This document shows, piece after piece, positions 17,743 to 25,582 of a stretch of 64,000 bases of DNA; within the stretch, counting starts at the first letter, position 1, and the number at the start of each line of letters is the position of its first letter. Source of the stretch: a virus; the IMG/VR virus record IMGVR_UViG_3300032116_000104, positions 20,373-84,372 of that record. One strand, written 5' to 3'. The notes beneath the pieces were generated by a model that worked only from the letters and a program-made list of their open reading frames with translations, had not been told where the DNA came from and did no database searches. The position numbers and the translations under genes are program-made.

Positions 17743-19830
17743 TGACCCTTGGACGCCAGCGTTCCACGCACGACGGGCTTCCTGTTCAGCGATTTCTGGC
17801 CTCTTCTTGCCCAAGAGGTTAGTGAACGTAGAGACGATTGAACTCCTGAAAAGCGTGCTTCGGATGTCCTCATCTGGGGCGTTGAGGGAAGTGAACATTG
17901 ACGCACTCAGTTCACCAAATGTCTCGTCATTCACTAGATTGATGCGCTCAATCTGGGAATTCACATGAGCGATGGCATCCTCTCGGGTGAATGGGGCAAT
18001 CGGTAGACGCTTCTCCGCATAGGTTTCGCGGGCATCATTCATGATGGAAGTCAGGACTGGCCTGATGTCTTCCTCAATCTGTCTAGTCCATGTCTCCCTG
18101 TTGAAGATGGAGTCAATTTCCAAGGATGCCGTGGCGAGTTGCTTCTTCGCCTTGGCTCCGCTGGCCTTTTCCAGAACGACCCTCTGTTGCCTCTCAAAGA
18201 TTCTCTCTAGGCTTCTGTCAAGAATCTGGGTCCATCTAGTGAGGGCAATATTGGACGCTTGGTCCAATTCTTGGTCCACCTTGGTTTGAATTGGCGAGTT
18301 AGCCAACGCCGACATTTGTTGTGGTGCTGGTGGCTCTTCTGTGGTGGCCATTTCGGGTGGAGCATCGTTTGGCCCCATTGGTGCTGGCGGCTCCGCTGCT
18401 TGGGCAGCAATTTGCATGGCGCCCTGCATGGTCGTTGCATCTGGCGGTCCTTCTGGGGCGGCGTCAGTTGGCGGCATTCCTGGCATTCCTGGCATTCCTG
18501 GAGCACCTGGGGCACCTGGCATCCCTGGCATCCCTGGCATCCCTGGCATTCCTGGAGCACCTGGCATCTGTGCCTGCGGACCCTCTTCCATCTTCTTCTT
18601 GGTATTGGCGATGGGGGTGAGATTCGGGTTCATGAGAAGCGAGTCAGCAAGGTCGCTCTGAACATCCTTGCGTCCAGAATTAATTCTGTACTCGTTGGTA
18701 CTGATGAGTCCATTCTGGAACTCATCCATGAGGTAGCGCTGGCGCTCCTGCTCGTACAGAATCAGGACTGGAACATCCGATGTATCAAAGTCAATGTAAT
18801 TGTTTTCATCAAGTTCGTCAAGGGCGCGACCGAGAATTTCCAGATGCGGAAGCATTGTTTCGTTCCAGAAGACTCTGTGCTCCTCTGCGGCGTTGCTGAA
18901 TGTCCTGCCCGCAGCGTTGCCAATGACCGACTCTGGCACTCCGAATGAAGCAAGAATCTCCTCTTTTGTGATTTGCCTCATCTGCATGTAGGCCGCATCA
19001 CGGGGAGACGCAGATGTGTCAACATAATCAACACCTTCGTCCGAAGAAATAACCGTTGTCTGACCCGTTCTGCTCAGGTTTCCACGGAAACGATTCTTGA
19101 TTTCCTCTTTGTCGTCCTCGTCAATTTCCCCCCTGAGGACGATTAGTCCACCAGGACGACCGTCATTCAGCAAGTAGTTTCTGTTATAGACCTTTGCAAG
19201 ATTCTCAATCTCTACGGCGACACCAGCGGACTCAAGAGGCGTCATTGAGAGGTACGGGTCAAGCGGGTGTGGCTTGCGAATCCAGACCACATCATCTGGC
19301 TTCATGATGATTGTTCTGCCGTCTGGCATGATGACCTCATAGCCAGCGACAAAGTTCTTTGGGTCTGGAATTGGCGCGGTGGACTGCGGTGGCAAAAGGT
19401 TCAGGGCGATAACGGTTCCGTCTCTGGAACGAATCTTCTCAATGAACGCACCTCTGGTGCTCATGAGAATCTGTGAGGAAAGCCTGTATCGGAAGATGAA
19501 GGAGTTCTCTCCTATGTTCGCTTTGGTATTGAAGATTTTCAACAGGGGGCTGTCCTTAGCCGCCTTGCCGCCAAGAATCTGCCCGTCAGGTGAGTTATCC
19601 TTGCGAAGAATGACTGGAAGCCTTGCCTGGTTTCCAGCGATGGCATCAATGCATCGCGACACCCAAGTGACCTTCTGCATGCCCTCGCGATAAACGCGCT
19701 CAATGTCCCATGAGTCCTTGTAGCCACGGCCTGCATAGGCGGGGTTCATTGCGATGGGGGCGCCAGGACCTATTGCCGCCTTGGAAGAACCTGAGTTCAG
19801 TGACTTATTTTGATAACTATTCCAGGCCAT
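17734..19830 (-). CDS. HK97-family portal protein with collagen-like linker and C-terminal extension
   Basis: 698 residues. Residues about 40-410 match the HK97-type portal: WVSRCIDAIAGNQARLP, a central region with DDVVWIRKPHPLDPYLSMTPL, and the conserved ILASFGVPESVIGNAAG with a following EEHRVFWNETMLPHL. The portal forms the dodecameric ring at the packaging vertex. A Gly-Met/Ala-Pro collagen-like linker (coding 18477-18570) and a Pro/Ala-rich region then lead to a ~190-residue helical C-terminal domain with QIEEDIRPVLTSIMNDARET, not part of a minimal portal (usually about 400-500 residues). Upstream ends 3 nt away, suggesting coupling. No good SD is visible. It lacks the GLRSST motif. Confidence 0.95.
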   Translation of the reverse strand: MAWNSYQNKSLNSGSSKAAIGPGAPIAMNPAYAGRGYKDSWDIERVYREGMQKVTWVSRCIDAIAGNQARLPVILRKDNSPDGQILGGKAAKDSPLLKIFNTKANIGENSFIFRYRLSSQILMSTRGAFIEKIRSRDGTVIALNLLPPQSTAPIPDPKNFVAGYEVIMPDGRTIIMKPDDVVWIRKPHPLDPYLSMTPLESAGVAVEIENLAKVYNRNYLLNDGRPGGLIVLRGEIDEDDKEEIKNRFRGNLSRTGQTTVISSDEGVDYVDTSASPRDAAYMQMRQITKEEILASFGVPESVIGNAAGRTFSNAAEEHRVFWNETMLPHLEILGRALDELDENNYIDFDTSDVPVLILYEQERQRYLMDEFQNGLISTNEYRINSGRKDVQSDLADSLLMNPNLTPIANTKKKMEEGPQAQMPGAPGMPGMPGMPGMPGAPGAPGMPGMPGMPPTDAAPEGPPDATTMQGAMQIAAQAAEPPAPMGPNDAPPEMATTEEPPAPQQMSALANSPIQTKVDQELDQASNIALTRWTQILDRSLERIFERQQRVVLEKASGAKAKKQLATASLEIDSIFNRETWTRQIEEDIRPVLTSIMNDARETYAEKRLPIAPFTREDAIAHVNSQIERINLVNDETFGELSASMFTSLNAPDEDIRSTLFRSSIVSTFTNLLGKKRPEIAEQEARRAWNAGVQGSFQ
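18477..18570 (-). repeat. Collagen-like Gly-X-Pro repeat in the portal
   Basis: About nine tandem G-M/A-P triplets form a near-perfect 9-nt period DNA repeat. A shorter, related GMPGMP segment occurs in the protease giant around 17040-17100, suggesting shared linker vocabulary in these head proteins. Confidence 0.9.
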
Positions 19831-19833
19831 TTT

Positions 19834-20073
19834 TTACTCAAGCCCTAAAAGGAATCCGAATATTCCGCATGCCACACCAGCCACAATAAAACCAAGGGCA
19901 GGGTTGAATAATCCCGCGCCAATACTGGTCAACAGTATAAACGACAGCATAAAGAGGTTGGCGAATGTCTGCCTAGTAAGTATCGCTTTGATGTAGCGTT
20001 GAATGGAGACCCAAAACACGCGAAGGCGGGCTTTGGCTCTTTGCTGTAGTGATGGTTTTGGCTGCCTTGGCAT
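19834..20073 (-). CDS. Small membrane protein with two predicted TM segments
   Basis: 79 residues: a basic amphipathic N-terminus (PRQPKPSLQQRAKARLRVFW) and two hydrophobic segments at about 39-56 and 60-78 (LFMLSFILLTSIGAGLF, then FIVAGVACGIFGFLLGL). It is the first gene of the leftward head operon and its ATG abuts the rightward region at 20074. Function unknown. A holin-like or membrane-anchoring role is possible but nothing decides it. Confidence 0.7.
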   Translation of the reverse strand: MPRQPKPSLQQRAKARLRVFWVSIQRYIKAILTRQTFANLFMLSFILLTSIGAGLFNPALGFIVAGVACGIFGFLLGLE

Positions 20074-20121
20074 ATGAACAACATTACCTTATACGACGAA
20101 CGGCTGTCGGAGGGCATATTT
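20074..20121 (+). promoter_or_regulatory. Divergent intergenic region between head operon and terminase
   Basis: Only 48 nt separate the leftward start at 20073 from the preferred terminase start at 20122. On the leftward strand TATAAG (plus 20089-20094 region, read as CTTATA) lies about 14 nt from the ATG. No convincing -35 is visible on either strand. GGAGGG at 20109-20114 is the terminase ribosome binding site. Confidence 0.35.
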
Positions 20122-21429
20122 ATGTCAACAGATTGGAACAAAGTTTTAGAGTATCTTCAGCCGAAGATGCCTGGGTTTTGTCCAGAACAGCCATCCATAA
20201 CCCAGAAGGTATTTCTAAGAACCTATGCCATTGAGGCGCTGTTCGGGGGAGCGGCTGGTGGAGGCAAGTCATCCGCTCTTCTGATGTCAGCATTGCAGTA
20301 TGTGGATATTCCTGGCTATTCAGCCATTCTTTTCCGCCGCACCTTCGCTGACTTGTCGCTCCCAGGAGCACTCATGGACCGCTTCAAGTCATGGATTGAC
20401 AATTACGACGACGTTCATTGGAACGCCAACTCCTATGTTGCGACTTTCCCATCTGGGGCCAGAATCTCCTTCGGATACCTGAACAACACGAACGACTACC
20501 TCCGATACAAGGGTTCTGAGTTCCAGTTCATCGGCATGGATGAGGTCACTGAAATTCGTGAATCTGACTATAGGTACCTGTTCTCCCGACTGCGTCGCCC
20601 TGCTACTGGACCACTTTCCAAGGTTCCCCTCCGAATGAGGGCCGCATCCAACCCAGCACCCAACTGGGTGAGACAAAGATTTATTGTTGAGGGCATTGAT
20701 AATGGCAGAATTTTCGTGCCCTCCAAACTGACCGACAACCCTGGAATTGATGCCACCTCGTACCGTCAAGCCCTTTCTGCCCTTGACCCTATTGAGAGAA
20801 GAAGGCTGGAGGAGGGCGACTGGTTTGCCACCACCCTAGGGACGCTCTTTGACAGAACATCGGCAATCATCATTGACCACTCAGAAATACCTCAGGTCCA
20901 GTCATCGGCTCGTGTTGTCCGTTTCTGGGACTTGGCGGCTACAGAGCCAAGTTATTCAAACCCCAATCCAGACTGGACTGTCGGTACATTGATGATGTTT
21001 GACCAAGGAATCGCCTACGTTTTGGATGTCAAGAAAGCCAGAGTGCGCGGCGAGAAGGTTGAGCAGTTGATTGCCCAAACCGCCTATGAGGACGGACATG
21101 CTGTCCCCATCAGAATGGAGCAAGAACCTGGTTCTTCTGGAAAAGCCCTAGTTGACCAATACGCAAGATATGTGCTTCCTGGATACGATTTTCAGGGCAT
21201 TCGCTCTACTGGGGACAAGGTCACAAGGGCTAGACCATTTTCTGCCGCGTTTGCTAATGGCAATGTCAGGGTCGCAAGGGGGGCATGGCTGACTGATTGG
21301 CTTGATGAATTTTCGTCATTTCCTGAGGCCTGTGACCACGACGACCAAGTGGACTCCGCCGTAGGAGCATTCACATATTTGGCTGGACTTGGGTTGCCAC
21401 AGAGACGAGCAATCAGTATCATCGTCTAG
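20122..21429 (+). CDS. terL: Terminase large subunit
   Basis: 435 residues. The ATPase domain has Walker A GGAAGGGKS (42-50), Walker B FQFIGMDE (134-141) and coupling motif ASNP (175-178). The nuclease domain has the acidic residues Asp270 (FWDLAATE), Glu334 (RMEQEPGSSGK) and DHDDQVDS (405-412). It cuts and packages concatemeric DNA through the portal. Start: ATG 20122 is preferred to the in-frame ATG at 20074 because GGAGGG lies 7 nt upstream of 20122 and the alignable region begins after it. No small terminase was recognised next to it. Confidence 0.96.
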   Translation: MSTDWNKVLEYLQPKMPGFCPEQPSITQKVFLRTYAIEALFGGAAGGGKSSALLMSALQYVDIPGYSAILFRRTFADLSLPGALMDRFKSWIDNYDDVHWNANSYVATFPSGARISFGYLNNTNDYLRYKGSEFQFIGMDEVTEIRESDYRYLFSRLRRPATGPLSKVPLRMRAASNPAPNWVRQRFIVEGIDNGRIFVPSKLTDNPGIDATSYRQALSALDPIERRRLEEGDWFATTLGTLFDRTSAIIIDHSEIPQVQSSARVVRFWDLAATEPSYSNPNPDWTVGTLMMFDQGIAYVLDVKKARVRGEKVEQLIAQTAYEDGHAVPIRMEQEPGSSGKALVDQYARYVLPGYDFQGIRSTGDKVTRARPFSAAFANGNVRVARGAWLTDWLDEFSSFPEACDHDDQVDSAVGAFTYLAGLGLPQRRAISIIV

Positions 21430-21454
21430 CAAACCCGACTTACTAGGAGAATAA

Positions 21455-21970
21455 GTGGTCCCAGACGACCTCAGAGTTGCCATTGGCGCACTCAGACAAA
21501 CAATCCTTGACCTTGATGCCATGGTCTTGGAATATTCATATGCCGAGCCGACGATGGAGCATGCCTCTGAGGCACTTCTTCAACTCAATCTCGCAAAAAG
21601 GGACGTTGCCTCCGTCTACGACGGTCTTGCCGCCTTCGTGTCTCACTTGATGGAAAACTTGTCCACCAAAGACCTTGCGCTTTCCAATGGTGCCCAAATT
21701 GAGCGCAAAGTTGCTTTTGACAGAAAAGGCTGGCGTCACGCTGACCTTGCCAGGGATGTGGCGCACAGGCTTATTGAGTCTTCCGTGGATATGGACACTG
21801 GTGAGGTGTTGTTGACAAATGAAGAACTTGTCGCTAAACTCCTTGACTACGTTCAGCCCTCCTATTGGCGGGTTGGCGAACTAAATAAAATCGGCATCAA
21901 CGCCGATAATTACTGCGAAACTGGCGAAGCAAAAGCCAGCCTTGTTGTTAGAAAAGGAGAAAACCAATGA
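21455..21970 (+). CDS. Hypothetical phage protein upstream of Rad52-like gene
   Basis: 171 residues from GTG, with AGGAG at 21445-21449. Mainly helical, with a conserved-looking C-terminal part (LLDYVQPSYWRVGELNKIGI, then NADNYCETGEAKASLVVRKG). I have an impression of similar ORFs beside recombination genes in actinophages, but cannot name a function. It overlaps the next gene by four bases (ATGA). Confidence 0.8.
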   Translation: MVPDDLRVAIGALRQTILDLDAMVLEYSYAEPTMEHASEALLQLNLAKRDVASVYDGLAAFVSHLMENLSTKDLALSNGAQIERKVAFDRKGWRHADLARDVAHRLIESSVDMDTGEVLLTNEELVAKLLDYVQPSYWRVGELNKIGINADNYCETGEAKASLVVRKGENQ

Positions 21971-22635
21971 GTGATATTTACAAGCAGTTTGCCGAACCCT
22001 TCCCCAAGGAAGTTGAGCGTCAACTCAAGAAAGGTGGGGCGTACCTCACCTACATTCCCGTCAGCGAGGTCATCACCAGACTCAACAAGGTTGTTGGCGT
22101 TGGTCGCTGGAACTTCCAAATCAACAAGTGCGAGCGTGACGCTCTTGACCCTGATTTCATCGTCGCCCATGTGACCCTTGAGGCAATCATTGAGAATCCC
22201 GCTGGTCAGAACGTCCTCGTCAAGCGAGACGGTATCGGTGGGCAGAAAATCAAGCGCACTAAGCAGGACGACATTGTTGACCTCGGTGACGAGATGAAGG
22301 GCGCCGTGTCCGACGCACTCAAGAAAGCAGCACAGACTCTTGGCATTGGCCTCTACCTCGCTCGCACCGAAGAGGCGATGGAATACGATGTGGTTGAGGA
22401 GGCTCCTCAGGTTGCTCCGAAGATTTCCCAGTTGTGGGAACAGTTTGTTTCCCTCAGCAAGTCTCTCAGCGCAGACCAGCGCAATGAGTTGAACTCTTTC
22501 TGGACCAACTGGTCTGGTGGTGCCCCCAAGCCCACGAAGACCACGGCAACGGAAGAACAACTTGATGCTCTCATCACACAGTGCGTCGCTCTTTCGCTAA
22601 ACGCCACTGTTGTGGATGAAGATGCCGATTCATAA
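21967..22635 (+). CDS. Rad52/Rad22-family single-strand annealing protein
   Basis: 222 residues. Residues about 8-140 carry the Rad52_Rad22 pattern: PFPKEVERQLKKGGAYLTYI, VITRLNKVVGVGRWNFQI, then GDEMKGAVSDALKKAAQTLG with GLYLAR. These proteins anneal complementary single strands during phage recombination and repair. The C-terminal 80 residues are variable. It is followed directly by an Fe-S nuclease that could supply single-stranded ends. Overlaps of 4 and 14 nt with its neighbours indicate one operon. Confidence 0.88.
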   Translation: MSDIYKQFAEPFPKEVERQLKKGGAYLTYIPVSEVITRLNKVVGVGRWNFQINKCERDALDPDFIVAHVTLEAIIENPAGQNVLVKRDGIGGQKIKRTKQDDIVDLGDEMKGAVSDALKKAAQTLGIGLYLARTEEAMEYDVVEEAPQVAPKISQLWEQFVSLSKSLSADQRNELNSFWTNWSGGAPKPTKTTATEEQLDALITQCVALSLNATVVDEDADS

Positions 22636-23386
22636 TCCGCCTCCTCATCTCTCTGCATCATCCATAGGCACTTTCAACCAGTGTCCGCTGAAATTCAAGT
22701 TCAGCAAAATTGATGGGATAACTGACGACCCAACAGAGGCAACCCTGATGGGAAACTTCGTCCATGACATCATGGAGGAGTTCTATCGTCACGACCCAGA
22801 ACTGAGGGATATTGCCCTTGCTCGCACTCTTGCTTCCAAGATTTGGGAAGAAAAGTGGCGAGATGAGGTAACCCCATGGGTGAAGGGCGACAAGCAACTG
22901 CACATGTTCCGATGGAACTCGTGGTGGTGCGTGGAGAACCTGTGGAAACTTGAAGACCCCATGAGTATCTCACCGACTGGACTTGAGCGAGAAGTGAATG
23001 GTCTGGTTGGCGGAGTAAAAATCAAGGGGTTCATAGACAGGTTTGTCGTCAATAATGGGAAGATAACCATCTCCGACTACAAGACTGGCAAGGTGCCCAA
23101 GCCTCAGTATGCAGGCGAGAAGTTCTTCCAGTTGAACCTGTATGCCCATCTCTTGCGCTCGGAAGGCGTTGGTGAACCCGAAGAAGTTGAACTCCTGTTC
23201 CTGAAAGAGGGCAAGCGGCTTAGGGACAAGGTCACCGAAAAAAGCCTCACCAGTGCCGAGCAACTTGTTGTGTCAACAAAAGAACAGATTGACGTTTGCT
23301 GTGAAACTGGCGAGTTTGAGCCAATAAAGTCAATTCTGTGTAACTGGTGCTCTTATCAATCAATCTGTCCAGCGTGGAGAAAGTGA
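22622..23386 (+). CDS. Cas4/RecB-like PD-(D/E)XK nuclease with Fe-S cluster
   Basis: 254 residues. Motifs in order: Cys21 in TFNQCPLKF, GNFVHDIMEEF (His48), GFIDRF, DYKTGK, QLNLYAHLL, and a C-terminal LCNWCSYQSICPAW. One early Cys plus three late Cys is the AddB/Cas4-type 4Fe-4S arrangement framing a PD-(D/E)XK core. The likely role is an exonuclease paired with the Rad52-like annealing protein. The start could be ATG 22622 or 22616, or TTG 22610. 22622 is preferred for spacing to GGA. The gene overlaps the previous stop. Confidence 0.88.
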   Translation: MPIHNPPPHLSASSIGTFNQCPLKFKFSKIDGITDDPTEATLMGNFVHDIMEEFYRHDPELRDIALARTLASKIWEEKWRDEVTPWVKGDKQLHMFRWNSWWCVENLWKLEDPMSISPTGLEREVNGLVGGVKIKGFIDRFVVNNGKITISDYKTGKVPKPQYAGEKFFQLNLYAHLLRSEGVGEPEEVELLFLKEGKRLRDKVTEKSLTSAEQLVVSTKEQIDVCCETGEFEPIKSILCNWCSYQSICPAWRK

Positions 23387-23892
23387 TGATTACCGACGAC
23401 GTTTTTGCTCGGATGGTCGCAGAAGAGGTGAAAAATCGCCTCTCGCCCAACCAAAAAATAATCCTGATGGAGCCAGAAAACTGGGGCAGGTGGAAGACCG
23501 CCCTTACCTATTTGGTAGAAAACCTGGAAGAGCAGATTGACAACATCAAGGCCGACGCAATCAACGATGCCGAGCGTTATCAGAAAATGGGCCATCACGG
23601 CAAGAAGTTGCTTGTTGAGTCAGAAAAGGCTTACAAACTCAAAATCACCAAGGTGGAGCGCTTTCTATTTCATGTCCAGCGTCGTCTTGATGATGTCGTT
23701 TCAATGATTGAGACTGGCGAAGTGGCCAAGTCAGACGGCTGGCAGGAAGTCTCGTTTCTCAAGAGGGCAATAACAAAACACCGCGCCATGCTTAGGGACT
23801 ACGACCTTGAGGAAACGGCTATTGATAGGTCTCTCTGGGATGCCCTTGACAACAGGTGGACTTTTGACGACATTGACCCTGGGAGCATCTAA
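23386..23892 (+). CDS. Hypothetical helical protein
   Basis: 168 residues from the ATG overlapping the previous stop (TGATG), with GGAG at 23375-23378. The protein is mostly helical and charged (NLEEQIDNIKADAINDAERY, then LKITKVERFLFHVQRRLDDV). No catalytic motif seen. Its place between a nuclease and an HNH gene suggests a recombination or replication accessory role, which is inference only. Confidence 0.78.
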   Translation: MITDDVFARMVAEEVKNRLSPNQKIILMEPENWGRWKTALTYLVENLEEQIDNIKADAINDAERYQKMGHHGKKLLVESEKAYKLKITKVERFLFHVQRRLDDVVSMIETGEVAKSDGWQEVSFLKRAITKHRAMLRDYDLEETAIDRSLWDALDNRWTFDDIDPGSI

Positions 23893-23893
23893 A

Positions 23894-24193
23894 TTGCGCC
23901 ACAGGTCAAAGAAGAAGGAAGCGGAGTACAGGCTACGCCGACCGCTGGTTGAGAGGCTTCTCAGCGAAAACCCAATGTGCCAAGCCTGTCCAGTGTTCGC
24001 TGAACATGATGGTGTGGCCACCTACACGCGCAAGCGTTCAGTAGATGTTCACGAGATAGTGAGACGCTCTCAGGGTGGCTCTATCCTTGATGAGAACAAT
24101 CTCATGTGCGTCTGTCGTGACTGCCATAGGCGGATTGGAAACTATCCGCAACTGGCTTTTGAACTAGGCCTAGCGAAGCATAACTGGCAATAA
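23894..24193 (+). CDS. HNH endonuclease
   Basis: About 100 residues from TTG 23894 (GGGAG at 23880-23884). CQAC near the N-terminus and CVCRDC near the C-terminus form the zinc ribbon around the core VDVHEIVRRSQGGSILDENN, ending in CHRRIGNY. This is a free-standing HNH nuclease. In phages such proteins often assist terminase cleavage or act as homing nucleases. The distance to terminase (about 2.5 kb) allows either. Longer starts upstream would overlap the previous gene by up to 86 nt and were not used. Confidence 0.88.
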   Translation: MRHRSKKKEAEYRLRRPLVERLLSENPMCQACPVFAEHDGVATYTRKRSVDVHEIVRRSQGGSILDENNLMCVCRDCHRRIGNYPQLAFELGLAKHNWQ

Positions 24194-24203
24194 TTTGGGC
24201 AAC

Positions 24204-24229
24204 AAAAAAGCGCCCCCGAAGGGACGCTT
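24204..24229 (-). terminator. Intrinsic terminator of the leftward gene 24251-24601
   Basis: Read leftward: AAGCG, a further CCC, tetraloop TTCG, GGG, then CGCTT followed by a T-run (plus-strand A-run 24204-24209). It is a UUCG-capped GC stem with a U-tail, a textbook rho-independent terminator, placed 21 nt after the gene's stop. Confidence 0.85.
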
Positions 24230-24250
24230 CTCTGCAGTTTTGAAAACTGA

Positions 24251-24601
24251 TTACTTGTTGTAGACGGTGAAGGCGCACACGATGTTGGCACCAGCAGTGC
24301 CCGAGCCGATACCCGAGATGTCCAGGGTCACGATGTCGCCAGCGGCGAAATCGCAGTTGGCAGCAGTGAGGGTGCCGTCATCAGATGTGCCAGCAGCCGC
24401 GATTGAGAAGGCGGCAGCAACATCCGAACCAACCTTGAGGTCGGCGGTGAGGGCGGAACCTACTGGGGCGGTGGTAACTGCTACCGTGGCCGACGTGATA
24501 ACGCCAGCGAAAGGCATACGAACCTTGACCTCGCTCGTGGTTGCCAGGGTGCCTGGAATACCAAGCGTCATGGTAATTGGGGCTGAAATTCCTGTTGACA
24601 T
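24251..24601 (-). CDS. Isolated leftward gene for a small beta-rich, secreted-like or virion-surface protein
   Basis: 116 residues, rich in Thr, Ala, Gly and Val with alternating hydrophobicity (EVKVRMPFAGVITSATVAVT, then GSALTADLKVG), typical of beta-sandwich phage decoration or fibre-tip proteins. There is no signal peptide. GGAGAA lies 5 nt upstream of the ATG. It sits alone on the opposite strand, inside a rightward DNA-metabolism block, with its own candidate promoter (24636-24644) and terminator (24204-24229), a moron-like layout. I infer a separately regulated, probably late and abundant product. The function is not known. Confidence 0.82.
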   Translation of the reverse strand: MSTGISAPITMTLGIPGTLATTSEVKVRMPFAGVITSATVAVTTAPVGSALTADLKVGSDVAAAFSIAAAGTSDDGTLTAANCDFAAGDIVTLDISGIGSGTAGANIVCAFTVYNK

Positions 24602-24614
24602 TAATGTTCTCCAT

Positions 24615-24643
24615 TTGACTCAGGGGGACGCATTCAATATACC
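24615..24643 (+). promoter_or_regulatory. Candidate sigma70-type promoter for the RuvC-like gene
   Basis: TTGACT (24615-24620), 17-nt spacer, TATACC (24638-24643), on the plus strand 45 nt ahead of ATG 24688. The -35 matches the consensus at five of six positions and the -10 at four of six. Confidence 0.55.
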
Positions 24644-24644
24644 A
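24636..24644 (-). promoter_or_regulatory. Candidate extended -10 promoter for the leftward gene
   Basis: On the minus strand 24644-24636 reads TGGTATATT, an extended -10 (TG-n-TATATT), about 35 nt before the ATG. It overlaps the rightward -10 at 24638-24643, so the two promoters should exclude one another. Confidence 0.5.
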
Positions 24645-24687
24645 TCTCAACCTTGTGCCGATTGTTAAGTAAGATGATTTTTACATT

Positions 24688-25233
24688 ATGAGCAACATCA
24701 ACATCATCGCCCTGGACCTATCCCTGACCTCAAGTGGGGTTAGTTTCGGTTCACAACTCAACCTCATTACGACCAACAAACGTGGTGCAGAAAGACTGTT
24801 TCATATCTCCTCAGAGATTATGAAACTTGTTGTTGCCCAAAACATCACCCACGCTGTTATTGAGGGCTACTCATTTGCCTCTCGCAATAGTCAAGCCCAC
24901 AGTATTGGGGAACTTGGTGGTTGCGTCAGAATGAGGCTCTGGGAAAACGGCATCCCATATGTGGAGGTACCGCCAACATCAAGGGCAAAGTTTGCAACTG
25001 GCAAGGGGAACGCCTCTAAGGGAGAAGTTATTTCTGCCATATCTGCCAAAACTGGAATTGTCTTTGCTGGCTCTGGGGGGAACGACATGTGCGATGCATG
25101 GGTTCTGATGGAAATGGCCCAAGCCAGGCTCGGACTGTCCGAATGGTCATGGTCAAAAACCCAACTGGAAGCACTGGACAAAGTTGACTGGTCCCCGCTA
25201 GAATCGGGGACCACTACAACAAACGGAGAATAA
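24688..25233 (+). CDS. RuvC-like Holliday junction resolvase
   Basis: 181 residues. RNase H-fold acidic residues: Asp10 in IIALDLSLTSSGV, Glu in AVIEGYSF, and the C-terminal NDMCDAWVLMEMA. The FATGKGNASKGEV segment is typical of RuvC-type resolvases. It would cut branched DNA before packaging, alongside the Rad52-like and nuclease proteins. A perfect 9-bp inverted repeat lies inside its 3' end (25189-25213). Confidence 0.88.
   Translation: MSNINIIALDLSLTSSGVSFGSQLNLITTNKRGAERLFHISSEIMKLVVAQNITHAVIEGYSFASRNSQAHSIGELGGCVRMRLWENGIPYVEVPPTSRAKFATGKGNASKGEVISAISAKTGIVFAGSGGNDMCDAWVLMEMAQARLGLSEWSWSKTQLEALDKVDWSPLESGTTTTNGE
25189..25213 (+). repeat. Perfect inverted repeat at the 3' end of the RuvC-like gene
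   Basis: TGGTCCCCG (25189-25197) and CGGGGACCA (25205-25213) flank a 7-nt loop. It lies inside coding sequence without a U-tail, 20 nt before the stop. It could form an RNA stem protecting or processing the operon message, or be an operator. Confidence 0.6.
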
Positions 25234-25234
25234 A

Positions 25235-25582
25235 TTGATTTCCAGGAATGCTCCAATTAGTCAAGTTGACATTGAGCACGAATTGCTCCGACTGATTGAC
25301 GAACTTGAGGAAGAGACTGAGGCTTTTGAGAAGTTGGCTGAAGATGCCTCCAAGAAAGAGTCTCTCTACAAGTCCAACTGGGCAAAGGAGTACCTGTCAG
25401 CCAAGGGTTCAATCAAAGAGCGCGAGGCATGGGCCGACTACAAGATGGCTGACGAGAACTTTGACTACAAAATTTCAGAAGCACTTGTCAAGGCAAAACG
25501 CGAGAAACTGCTTTCTCTGCGAACTGCCATTGATGCCATGCGAACACTGAACGCCAATGTGAGAGTACAGGTGAATAATTGA
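25235..25582 (+). CDS. Hypothetical coiled-coil protein
   Basis: 115 residues from TTG with GGAGAA 4 nt upstream. Nearly all helical with heptad-like acidic/basic pattern (LLRLIDELEEETEAFEKLAE, then EREAWADYKMADENFDYKIS). No enzymatic motif. It overlaps the ParB-like gene by four bases, so it is translationally coupled to it. Similar small helical ORFs occur near phage recombination genes, but I cannot assign a function. Confidence 0.75.
   Translation: MISRNAPISQVDIEHELLRLIDELEEETEAFEKLAEDASKKESLYKSNWAKEYLSAKGSIKEREAWADYKMADENFDYKISEALVKAKREKLLSLRTAIDAMRTLNANVRVQVNN

Noticed and set aside
18259-18948. 229-codon rightward ORF, Trp/His/Ser-rich, and a GIPGIPGIP frame
   Set aside because: Antisense to the collagen-like repeat of the portal; repetitive by necessity.
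20074-20121. Extending terminase to the ATG at 20074
   Set aside because: No SD at 20074, while GGAGGG stands 7 nt before 20122 and the extra 16 residues carry no motif.
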